Assembly: GCA_028866355.1 (NCBI GenBank)
Contig: JAGWIH010000027.1
Location: 1-14,021 of the forward strand
Direction of reading: 5' to 3'
Source of the DNA: Alphaproteobacteria bacterium
Lineage (GTDB): Bacteria; Pseudomonadota; Alphaproteobacteria; ATCC43930; CGMCC-115725
DNA: 14,021 bases
The position numbers and the translations under genes are program-made. The notes under the pieces were generated by a model. That model was given only the letters and a program-made list of their open reading frames with translations. It did not search any database and was not told the origin of the DNA. Below are positions 1 through 6,705 of this stretch, piece by piece; within the stretch, counting starts at the first letter, position 1; each line of letters opens with the position of its first letter.

Positions 1-1398
1 CGTCACCAGCACGCGCTGTCCCTTCTTGGCGCAATCGCGGCATTCGGCCATGAGGTCATCAACTTGCGATTCAACGGGCCGAATGATCGGCACCGGATCG
101 ACCAGGCCGGTCGGCCGTACCACCTGTTCGGCGAATACGCCCTGCGTCTGGGTGAGCTCCCAGGGGCCGGGCGTCGCGGAGACGCACACGGTCTGGCCAC
201 GCATCGCGTCCCATTCCTCGAATTTCAGCGGACGGTTGTCGATGCACGACGGCAGGCGGAAGCCGTATTCGGACAGGGTGAACTTGCGCGCATAGTCGCC
301 TTTGAACATGCCGCCGACTTGCGGGACGGTGACATGGCTTTCGTCGACGAAGACCAGGCAATCCTCGGGCAGGTATTCGAACAAGGTCGGCGGCGGCTCG
401 CCCGGCGCGCGGCCGGTGAGGTAGCGCGAATAGTTCTCGATACCGGCGCAGCTGCCGGTCGCCTGCATCATCTCGAGGTCGAAGGTCGTGCGCTGTTCGA
501 GCCGTTCGGCCTCGAGCAGCTTGCCGGCCTGTCTGAACTCCTCGAGCCGGAGCTTGAGGTCGCGCTTGATCTGCGTGATCGCCTGATAAAGCGTCGGCTT
601 CGGCGTGACATAGTGACTGTTGGGATAGACTTTGATCGATTCGATCGCCGCGGTCTTTTCGCCGGTCAGCGGGTCGAACTCGTGGATCGCCTCGATCTCG
701 TCGCCGAAGAGCGAAAGGCGCCAGGCGCGGTCTTCGTAGTGCGCCGGGAAGATTTCGATCGTATCGCCGCGCGCGCGGAAGGTGCCGCGGGCAAAATTGG
801 TGTCGTTGCGTCGATATTGCAGCTCGACCAGCTTCGCCAGCAGGTCGCCGCGCGCCACGCGTTCACCGGCGGTCAGCGTGAAGGTCATCTCGGAATAGGT
901 CTCGACCGAGCCGATGCCGTAGATGCACGACACCGACGCGACGATCACGGTGTCGCGGCGCTCGAGGATCGCGCGCGTCGCCGAATGGCGCATGCGGTCG
1001 ATCTGCTCGTTGATCGAGGATTCCTTTTCGATGTAGGTGTCGGTGCGCGGCACATAGGCTTCGGGCTGGTAATAGTCGTAGTACGAGACGAAGTACTCGA
1101 CCGCATTCTCGGGGAAAAAGCTCTTCATCTCACCGTAAAGCTGGGCCGCCAGCGTCTTGTTAGGCGCGAGTATCAGCGCCGGCCGCTGGGTTTCCGCGAT
1201 CACGTGGGCCATCGTGAAGGTCTTTCCGGAACCCGTCACACCAAGAAGCACCTGGTCGCGCGCGTTCTCGCGGATGCCGCGGACAAGCTCGGTGATCGCC
1301 TGCGGCTGGTCGCCGGCCGGGCGGAAATCCGACTGGATGGTGAAGCGCCGGCCCTGGTCGGCGAGCGGCCGGTCGACGGTCAGCAACGGTGCGGGCAT
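1..1398 (-). CDS. uvrB: UvrABC system protein B (excinuclease ABC subunit B), 3' end cut by window edge
   Basis: UvrB is the damage-verifying helicase-like subunit of nucleotide excision repair; it is loaded by UvrA and recruits UvrC for incision, in the cytoplasm. The first 466 codons are present; the family is normally about 670 aa or longer. The N-terminus is typical (FRPAGDQPQAI at residues 26-35), followed by Walker A GVTGSGKT at 53-60. Downstream come the beta-hairpin region with YFVSYYDYYQPEAY and the Walker B-type motif VFVDESHV. The frame is open to the window edge, ending in a motif IV-like stretch (DDLMAECRDCAKKGQRVLVT). The ATG is the only possible start because an in-frame TAG lies 9 nt upstream; AGAGG sits 3 nt before the ATG. 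It follows the 298-aa membrane protein gene by 34 nt on the same strand, so some co-transcription is possible. Identification is secure. Confidence 0.97.
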   Translation of the reverse strand, partial: MPAPLLTVDRPLADQGRRFTIQSDFRPAGDQPQAITELVRGIRENARDQVLLGVTGSGKTFTMAHVIAETQRPALILAPNKTLAAQLYGEMKSFFPENAVEYFVSYYDYYQPEAYVPRTDTYIEKESSINEQIDRMRHSATRAILERRDTVIVASVSCIYGIGSVETYSEMTFTLTAGERVARGDLLAKLVELQYRRNDTNFARGTFRARGDTIEIFPAHYEDRAWRLSLFGDEIEAIHEFDPLTGEKTAAIESIKVYPNSHYVTPKPTLYQAITQIKRDLKLRLEEFRQAGKLLEAERLEQRTTFDLEMMQATGSCAGIENYSRYLTGRAPGEPPPTLFEYLPEDCLVFVDESHVTVPQVGGMFKGDYARKFTLSEYGFRLPSCIDNRPLKFEEWDAMRGQTVCVSATPGPWELTQTQGVFAEQVVRPTGLVDPVPIIRPVESQVDDLMAECRDCAKKGQRVLVT

Positions 1399-1432
1399 CG
1401 GCCTCTAAGATAGGGAATAGAAGCCGCAGTTG

Positions 1433-2329
1433 CTAGCGAGCCGGCGCGATTTCCTTGGCGCGTGGAAACCGGCTGTTATGGAGATTGACGACGAAGGCCT
1501 GAAGTTCCGCGCTCATGCGGTAGCAGCGATAGCAGAGATAGGCGACGCTGATCACGGTGACGATCCGGAGCGCATATTCGAGATGGACCCAATCCGCCCC
1601 GATCATGCGGACGTTGAAGGCGTAGTTGCGGCCCTCGAAGTCGCTCTTGACGACGTAGAGGTTGAGCAGCGCCGGCACCGAATAGAGCGCGATAAAGGTG
1701 ATTTGCCAGGCCAGCGACAGGCGTTTGCGCCGCTCGCCGGGCAGCGCGAAGATCTGCGCCATCACCAGGAGATCGCGGCACGCATCGTTCGGACAGGCCT
1801 TGGCGGCTTTTTCGTAATTTGCGAATTCGCGTTCAATATGCGCGGTCAAAATCAGCAGCAGCAGCGACATCAGCACGCCGCTCACCAGCCACAAATCATT
1901 GCCGTCGAGATAGACGCCGAACAGCGGAATCTCGAGTGCATAGCCGCGCAAATCCTTTTTCATCAATTCGATGATGCGGCGTTCATAGACCTTGAGCGCA
2001 AGATCGCGTTGCAGATTGCCGGCTGCGGCATCGCCGCCGTGCGGCGTGCCGAAGACGAGGCCTTGATCGGCATAATCCGCGAGCAGCTGCGCACAATCGC
2101 CGCCGGCCGGTCCCGCACCGGTGACGCAACCGTAGTTGTCGAGCATGACGTGGAGGCGCTGCTCGTCCCAGCTCGGCCAGTCGAAGTCGCGGATGCCACA
2201 GCCGACGAAGAACAACACCAGCAAAACGACATACATGACGAGACGCGTGCGTTCGCCGCTGCGCGTCACGGCGTCAAGATAGGGCTCGAACTCGTCGGTT
2301 TCGGTAACGGCTCGGGCCCGCCGCGGCAT
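1433..2329 (-). CDS. Inner-membrane protein of unknown function, about four TM segments
   Basis: I do not recognise the family of this 298-aa protein. Hydrophobic segments lie at about residues 30-46, 146-163, 206-226 and 252-270. A loop of about 100 residues between TM1 and TM2 carries Cys68 and Cys79 and, if periplasmic, could hold a disulfide. A shorter loop between TM2 and TM3 carries a CPNDAC pair (179/184) and a basic stretch GERRKR. The chosen ATG begins MPRRARAVTETDEF; the frame stays open further upstream, but that extension reads as low-complexity Arg/Ala and is the wrong-frame shadow of the preceding gene. The start lies 5 nt after the stop of the 182-aa membrane protein gene, so the two are almost certainly one transcription unit, apparently headed by the cobalamin riboswitch and btuB. 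Function in B12 metabolism is only suggested by position. Confidence 0.8.
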   Translation of the reverse strand: MPRRARAVTETDEFEPYLDAVTRSGERTRLVMYVVLLVLFFVGCGIRDFDWPSWDEQRLHVMLDNYGCVTGAGPAGGDCAQLLADYADQGLVFGTPHGGDAAAGNLQRDLALKVYERRIIELMKKDLRGYALEIPLFGVYLDGNDLWLVSGVLMSLLLLILTAHIEREFANYEKAAKACPNDACRDLLVMAQIFALPGERRKRLSLAWQITFIALYSVPALLNLYVVKSDFEGRNYAFNVRMIGADWVHLEYALRIVTVISVAYLCYRCYRMSAELQAFVVNLHNSRFPRAKEIAPAR

Positions 2330-2334
2330 TCGGT

Positions 2335-2883
2335 TCAGGCCGGCTGTCGTCGGCCGCCGAGTGTCCGCCAGCCCAGCAGCACCAGCGCCTCGCGCAGCAC
2401 GACCAGCGCCGCGAGCCACGCGGCATCGAGCTCCGCAAGCTGCACGACGGTCGCCGGCGCGAATTCGGCCAGCTCGCCGGTCGTCAATGCGACCAGCGCC
2501 AGCGCGATCTCGTAAACTGCGAAGGCGGCGCCGAAGGCGAGCACCAGCCGCAGCCAATGCCGCGAGCCGGTTTGTGCCACGGCGGAAGCGGCCGCGGTCG
2601 CGAGCAACGCGGCAACGCCGATCGCGAGGCCCCAACCGATGCTGTGAACGTCGAGCGGGTATCCCAACGCGACGACACCGACGGCTTGGTTGGCAAGCCA
2701 GATCAGCGCCATGGTGCCGAGCGCGACGCGACGGCTTTCGGTCATCGCCAGCATGGCGGCGAAAGCGGCGAACGGCAAAACGCAGGCGAGTGCCCAGCTA
2801 CCGCCGACCGCGGCAACGGCCAGCAGCGCCGGCCAGAACCAGTTGCGGGCCAGCGGCGATAAAGGGGCGGACATCGTTGTCAT
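2335..2883 (-). CDS. Small integral membrane protein downstream of btuB (candidate B12/cobalt uptake component)
   Basis: This 182-aa, very hydrophobic Ala/Leu/Val-rich protein has five or six predicted membrane segments (about 15-34, 35-48, 53-74, 82-103, 110-134, 150-171). Its only cysteine is Cys34, in the first membrane region, and a short YPLDVHSIGWG stretch (75-85) separates two segments. AAAGGA about 9 nt before the ATG supports this start; an ATG three codons later is an alternative. It begins 49 nt after btuB and 5 nt before the next membrane protein gene, in the unit that starts with the cobalamin riboswitch. Size and topology fit a solitary ECF-type S component such as BtuM, or another cobalamin- or cobalt-linked transporter. 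That is inference from context; I do not recognise a diagnostic motif. Confidence 0.8.
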   Translation of the reverse strand: MTTMSAPLSPLARNWFWPALLAVAAVGGSWALACVLPFAAFAAMLAMTESRRVALGTMALIWLANQAVGVVALGYPLDVHSIGWGLAIGVAALLATAAASAVAQTGSRHWLRLVLAFGAAFAVYEIALALVALTTGELAEFAPATVVQLAELDAAWLAALVVLREALVLLGWRTLGGRRQPA

Positions 2884-2932
2884 GGTTGCATCCTTTGATT
2901 GCGGTCGATTCTAAAGGTTTCGCGGCGGTCGA

Positions 2933-4906
2933 TCAATTCGTGTCGCCGGCGGGCGCGCCGCCCCAGCTCACGCGAATGCCGCTGATGATCGTGAAGCCCG
3001 GCTGCAAGAAGCCCAGCGGCTCCTGGTAGTGCCGGTCGAGCAGATTGTTGATGCGGCTGAAGAAGGTGGCGTTCGCGTTGACGCGATATTCGGCTGCCAG
3101 GTTGACCAGCGTGTAGGGCGAAGCCTGGGCGGTGAAGATGGTCGGATTGTCGCGGGTCGAATCGAGCCACGTCCCGACGCGTAGGATCTCTCCGGTCAGC
3201 GTCAGCGGTTCGATCGGCATCCAGTCGGCGTCGAGGCTGGCCTTGTTCTTCGGCCGCCGCAGCAATTCCGACCCAGTGGTGTCGCTGCGGGCGACGGTAT
3301 AGGTGTAATCGGCGCGCAAATCGACATTGGGCAGCGGTTTGACGGCGACGAAACTTTCGACACCGTAGGTTGTCGCTTGGTTGACGTTGATGTTCTGGAA
3401 CGGAAAGGTCGGCGCGAAGACGATCAGGTTCTTGATGCTGTTGTGGAAGTAGGTCGCGCCGAGACGCAGCCTGTCCGCCAGCAGCGGTTGCTCGAAGCCC
3501 GCGTCCCAGCCGCGGCTTTTTTCGGGCTGCAGCTTCGAATTGGCTGATGCGCCGACATAAAGCTGCGTCAGCGTCGGCGCCTTGAAGCCGGTGCCGTAAC
3601 TTGCCTTGAGCAGCGTATCGGTCATCGGCATGGAATAGGCCGGTGCGAGACGCCAAGTCGCTGTCTTGCCAAAGGCGCTGTCGTCGTCAACGCGGACCGA
3701 CGCCGTGCCATAGAGACGCGGCACGATGAGCGTATGCAACTCGGCAAAGCCGGCGCGGTCGCGTACGCTGGGCGTCATCTCATTGTTGGCGATGCGGTCG
3801 GTTTCGTCTTCGAGCCCGAGGAGCACGGTGCGATCCTCGGCCAGGTGCAGCGTGCCCAGCCAGTTCAGCTTGGTGCGCCTGCCCGATTCGGTCGAAGGCA
3901 GATTGGTCGGGTCGACATCGACGTTGCTGCGCAAGTAATGCGTATAGCCGACGCCGAACCGGTTCTCGAGCGCGCCATCGAACGACAGAAGCTTGGCTTC
4001 GCCGCGCGTGAAAAAATCATGCGTCCAAGTCGGCGACTGCGTCCCTTCCGGCACGCCGGTAAAGGGCGCGATCGAGAAAGTGTCCGTCGTCGTGCGGGTC
4101 AGTGTGTCGACATAGCGCCCAACCCACTTGAGGCTGAAATTGTCGGTCAGGTTGACGCCGACTTTGCCGGAATAGTTCTTGTTGCTGTAGAAGTCGTCGT
4201 TGCGCGCTTCGCCCGGCGTCAGCAGATCGGTTGGCGTCACCGGCAAATCCGCAGTGCGTAGGTGCACAACGTTGAAATTGTAATTGGCGCGGCCCTGCGA
4301 GCCGCTGACGCCCGCCGCCTGATTGAAGGTGGCATAAGACCCGCCTTCGGCCATGCCATTGAATTGCGCCGGGCCTTTGCCGGTCTTGGTGATGATGTTG
4401 ATCACGCCGCCGATCGCGTCCGAGCCGTAAAGGCCGCTTTGCGGCCCGCGCAGCACCTCGATCCGTTCGATGTCCCACGCCGGAATCTGACTGAAATCGA
4501 AGGCGCCGTTGGGCGTGCTCGGATCGGTGACGTCGACGCCGTCGACCAGCACCTTGGTGTGATTGGAGTTGGTGCCGCGGATGAAGATTGAAGTCTCGCC
4601 GACCGATCCGCCGGTCTGCACGACGTTGAGGCCCGGTACGGCTTTGAGGGCGTCGGGCAGGGTGCGCTCTTGCTTCCGCACGATCTCGTCGCCGGCGATC
4701 ACGGTGACGTCGTTGCCGATTTCCGTGGTCGGCGTCGGGAACAGCGTCGGCGTGACGACGATCGGCTGCATCGTACCGAAACCGGATGTCGCCTGCTGCA
4801 CGGTTGCGTCCTGCGCGGACGCGTGCGTGAGCGGGACGGCGGACAGGACAAGGACCAATGACAGCGCCGCGACGCGGCGCGAACCGAACGGGACAGGGCT
4901 GGACAT
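2933..4906 (-). CDS. btuB: TonB-dependent vitamin B12 receptor, BtuB-like
   Basis: This 657-aa outer-membrane receptor probably imports cobalamin using TonB/ExbBD energy. It has a signal peptide (residues 1-31, cleavage near ASA|QD) and a TonB box PIVVTPT (48-54). The plug domain follows (about 64-175), with the typical stretches LPDALKAVPGLNVV, IFIRGTNSNHTKVLVDGV and IERIEVLRGPQSGLYGSDAI. A roughly 22-strand barrel then runs to the C-terminus, with the usual FKAPTLTQLY and LQPEKSRGWDAGFEQPLL segments. The B12 assignment rests on the upstream cobalamin riboswitch together with a BtuB-like plug. The ATG chosen starts a clean signal peptide; the open frame continues upstream into the riboswitch RNA and is not coding. 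The last strand ends in RVSW but is followed by a GGAPAGDTN tail, so the C-terminal residue is not the usual aromatic. Confidence 0.93.
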   Translation of the reverse strand: MSSPVPFGSRRVAALSLVLVLSAVPLTHASAQDATVQQATSGFGTMQPIVVTPTLFPTPTTEIGNDVTVIAGDEIVRKQERTLPDALKAVPGLNVVQTGGSVGETSIFIRGTNSNHTKVLVDGVDVTDPSTPNGAFDFSQIPAWDIERIEVLRGPQSGLYGSDAIGGVINIITKTGKGPAQFNGMAEGGSYATFNQAAGVSGSQGRANYNFNVVHLRTADLPVTPTDLLTPGEARNDDFYSNKNYSGKVGVNLTDNFSLKWVGRYVDTLTRTTTDTFSIAPFTGVPEGTQSPTWTHDFFTRGEAKLLSFDGALENRFGVGYTHYLRSNVDVDPTNLPSTESGRRTKLNWLGTLHLAEDRTVLLGLEDETDRIANNEMTPSVRDRAGFAELHTLIVPRLYGTASVRVDDDSAFGKTATWRLAPAYSMPMTDTLLKASYGTGFKAPTLTQLYVGASANSKLQPEKSRGWDAGFEQPLLADRLRLGATYFHNSIKNLIVFAPTFPFQNINVNQATTYGVESFVAVKPLPNVDLRADYTYTVARSDTTGSELLRRPKNKASLDADWMPIEPLTLTGEILRVGTWLDSTRDNPTIFTAQASPYTLVNLAAEYRVNANATFFSRINNLLDRHYQEPLGFLQPGFTIISGIRVSWGGAPAGDTN

Positions 4907-4914
4907 GATGGACT

Positions 4915-4937
4915 CGCGGTGGTGGCACGTCACCGCG
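4915..4937 (-). promoter_or_regulatory. Hairpin over the btuB translation-initiation region
   Basis: On the minus strand CGCGGTG, a 9-nt loop, then CACCGCG form a perfect 7-bp stem that ends 8 nt before the btuB ATG. It would occupy the ribosome-binding region, as expected for the off-state of a translationally acting cobalamin riboswitch. The pairing is seen in the sequence; the regulatory role is inferred. Confidence 0.5.
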
Positions 4938-5025
4938 AACTGAAGGCGGCCGCAGGCGCTTGAGCCCCTGCTGGCCGGTCTCCCATCGGTGCACCCCGCC
5001 CGACGCGCTCGCGCGTGACCACGGT

Positions 5026-5205
5026 CGGTGGCAGGTCTCCTGGCTCGCGGGTCTTCGCTTGGACCGGCCTTCCCGGCGGCTTTCGCCGCCAGTGGCTTCA
5101 CTTGGTCCGCGCTCGCCGCTTACAGTTGCGGGGGCAGCCGCGGCATTGCACGCCTCACGACGTGCGCACCGCATTCCCTTTTGATCCCCAAATTGGGAAC
5201 CACCG
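5026..5205 (-). promoter_or_regulatory. Cobalamin (AdoCbl) riboswitch in the btuB leader
   Basis: Read on the minus strand, the conserved cobalamin-aptamer blocks appear in order. They are a P2 element with GGGGATCAAAAGGGAATGCGG, CCCCCGCAACTGTAAGCGG, a GAAGCCACTG block, GGGAAGGC, and the B12 box AGCCAGGAGACCTGCC (5030-5045). CGGTGG at 5200-5205 pairs with CCACCG at 5026-5031 as helix P1 and sets the limits. About 120 nt of expression platform follow before the btuB ATG, including the start-site hairpin at 4915-4937. Family knowledge: AdoCbl binding represses the downstream gene, so btuB and the membrane protein genes behind it should rise when B12 is scarce. Confidence 0.96.
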
Positions 5206-5211
5206 GCGGGG

Positions 5212-5240
5212 AACGTGCGGGCGATCCGGATTTGAGTCAA
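5212..5240 (-). promoter_or_regulatory. Possible promoter for the riboswitch-btuB transcript
   Basis: TTGACT (5235-5240) is a good -35 match; 17 nt on lies CACGTT (5212-5217), a weak -10. Initiation about 7 nt beyond the -10 would place the RNA 5' end right at riboswitch helix P1, which supports the assignment, but the -10 is poor. Confidence 0.4.
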
Positions 5241-5318
5241 GCACGATGCGTCGAAATGCGCCGGACGCGCGCGCTGCGTGCCGTTGCGCGGTGCAGCATG
5301 ACCGGCTAGCTTGACCGC

Positions 5319-6551
5319 ATGACCACAACGCTCGCCGAATCCAAACCCGTCGCGATGCTTGCCGCCCGTCTGGGGCGCATCAAGCCGTCGCCGACCATCG
5401 CGGTGACCGACAAGGCCCGCCGTCTCAAGGCCGCGGGCCGCGACATCATCGGACTCGGCGCCGGCGAGCCCGATTTCGACACGCCGCAGAACATCAAAGA
5501 CGCGGCGAAGCGCGCCATCGACAAAGGCGAGACCAAATACACCGCCGTCGACGGTACGCCGGCGCTGAAACAGGCGATCATCGCCAAGTTCAAGCGCGAG
5601 AACGCGCTCGACTACGCGCCGGAGCAGATCATCGTCGGCGCCGGCGGCAAGCAGGTGCTGTTCAATGCGCTGCTGGCGACGATCAATCCCGGCGACGAGG
5701 TGATCGTGCCGGCGCCGTATTGGGTGTCGTATCCCGACATCGTCAATCTGTGCGAAGGCGTGCCGGTGGCGGTCACCGGGCCGGAGAACAACGGATTCAA
5801 GATTCGTCCGGAGGATCTCGAGGCCGCCATCACCAAACGCACCAAATGGCTGATTCTCAATTCACCGTCGAATCCGTCGGGCGCGGCATACACGGTGAAG
5901 GAGCTCAAAGCCCTTGCCGACGTGTTGATGCGTCATCCGCAGGTTTGGGTGCTGACCGACGACATCTACGAGCACCTGACTTACGGCGACTTCAAGTTCG
6001 CGACGATCTGCAACGTCGAGCCGCGGCTCTATCCGCGCACGCTCACGCTCAACGGCGTCAGCAAGACCTATTGCATGACCGGCTGGCGCATCGGCTATGC
6101 CGGCGGCCCGAAGGAGCTGATTGCGGGCATGGCCGCGCTGCAGTCGCAATCCACCACCAACGCCAGCTCGATCAGCCAGGCGGCGGCGGTCGAGGCGCTC
6201 AGCGGACCACAGGATTTCATCCCGCGGCACAACAAGAGCTTCCTGGAGCGCCGCGATCTGGTCGTCGCCGGCCTGAACCGCTGCGCCGGGTTGCGGTGCA
6301 GCGTCCCGGAAGGCGCGTTCTACGTTTATCCGTCTTGCGCCGGCGTCATCGGCAAGACCACGCCGCAAGGCAAGGTGCTCAAGACCGACGGCGACTTCGT
6401 CGACTATCTGCTCGAAGCGGAAGGCGTCGCCGTCGTCCAGGGCGAGGCCTTCGGCCTGTCGCCCTATTTCCGCATCTCCTACGCCACCTCGAATCAGGCG
6501 CTGACCGAGGCGTGCAAGCGCATCGAGCGCGCCTGCGCCGCGCTGAAGTAG
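5319..6551 (+). CDS. aatA: Pyridoxal-phosphate-dependent aspartate aminotransferase, class I beta-type
   Basis: This 410-aa cytoplasmic transaminase interconverts aspartate/2-oxoglutarate and oxaloacetate/glutamate. The fold-type I motifs are in place: GLGAGEPDFDTP (45-56), the cofactor-binding NSPSNPSG with Asn185, the DDIY pair Asp214/Tyr217, the Schiff-base Lys249 in NGVSKTYCMTGWRIGYAGG, and the substrate-carboxylate Arg385 in YFRISYA. The N-terminal RIKPSPTIAVTDKA is typical of the bacterial 1-beta subgroup, some members of which also act on prephenate (arogenate route); the sequence alone does not settle this. The upstream start lacks a clear Shine-Dalgarno; ATG at 5355 is an alternative that would remove 12 residues. 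It is transcribed divergently from the btuB unit, and its promoter must lie in the short shared region upstream. Confidence 0.93.
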   Translation: MTTTLAESKPVAMLAARLGRIKPSPTIAVTDKARRLKAAGRDIIGLGAGEPDFDTPQNIKDAAKRAIDKGETKYTAVDGTPALKQAIIAKFKRENALDYAPEQIIVGAGGKQVLFNALLATINPGDEVIVPAPYWVSYPDIVNLCEGVPVAVTGPENNGFKIRPEDLEAAITKRTKWLILNSPSNPSGAAYTVKELKALADVLMRHPQVWVLTDDIYEHLTYGDFKFATICNVEPRLYPRTLTLNGVSKTYCMTGWRIGYAGGPKELIAGMAALQSQSTTNASSISQAAAVEALSGPQDFIPRHNKSFLERRDLVVAGLNRCAGLRCSVPEGAFYVYPSCAGVIGKTTPQGKVLKTDGDFVDYLLEAEGVAVVQGEAFGLSPYFRISYATSNQALTEACKRIERACAALK

Positions 6552-6598
6552 GTCGCGCCGCGAGATTCAGGTTGCCTCGGTACGGCGACGGCGCGACC
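6551..6598 (+). terminator. Stem-loop beginning at the aatA stop codon
   Basis: GGTCGCGCCG (6551-6560) is the exact inverse complement of CGGCGCGACC (6589-6598), with 28 nt between. The left arm starts on the last base of the TAG. A 10-bp GC stem straight after a stop suggests a 3'-end stabiliser or terminator, but no U-tract follows, so intrinsic termination is uncertain. Confidence 0.35.
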
Positions 6599-6705
6599 AT
6601 CGTTGCCGGAGAGTGCGTCGCCGCCAGGCGGGGCGTTCCTGATCAAGCCCCGAAGCGGGTCGAACCCGGGCCGAACGCGGCGCACGGCGCGAAGCGGAGG
6701 CAACT

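Noticed and set aside
64..1413. Long plus-strand open frame of 449 codons
   Set aside because: It lies antisense to uvrB, whose minus-strand translation carries all family motifs; the plus-strand product is an Arg/Asp-rich shadow.
2330..2635. N-terminal extension of the 298-aa membrane protein
   Set aside because: The added residues are Arg/Ala low-complexity from the wrong frame of the preceding membrane protein gene; the ATG at 2329 follows that gene's stop closely.
4907..5101. N-terminal extension of BtuB
   Set aside because: This stretch is the riboswitch RNA and leader; a clean signal peptide starts at 4906.
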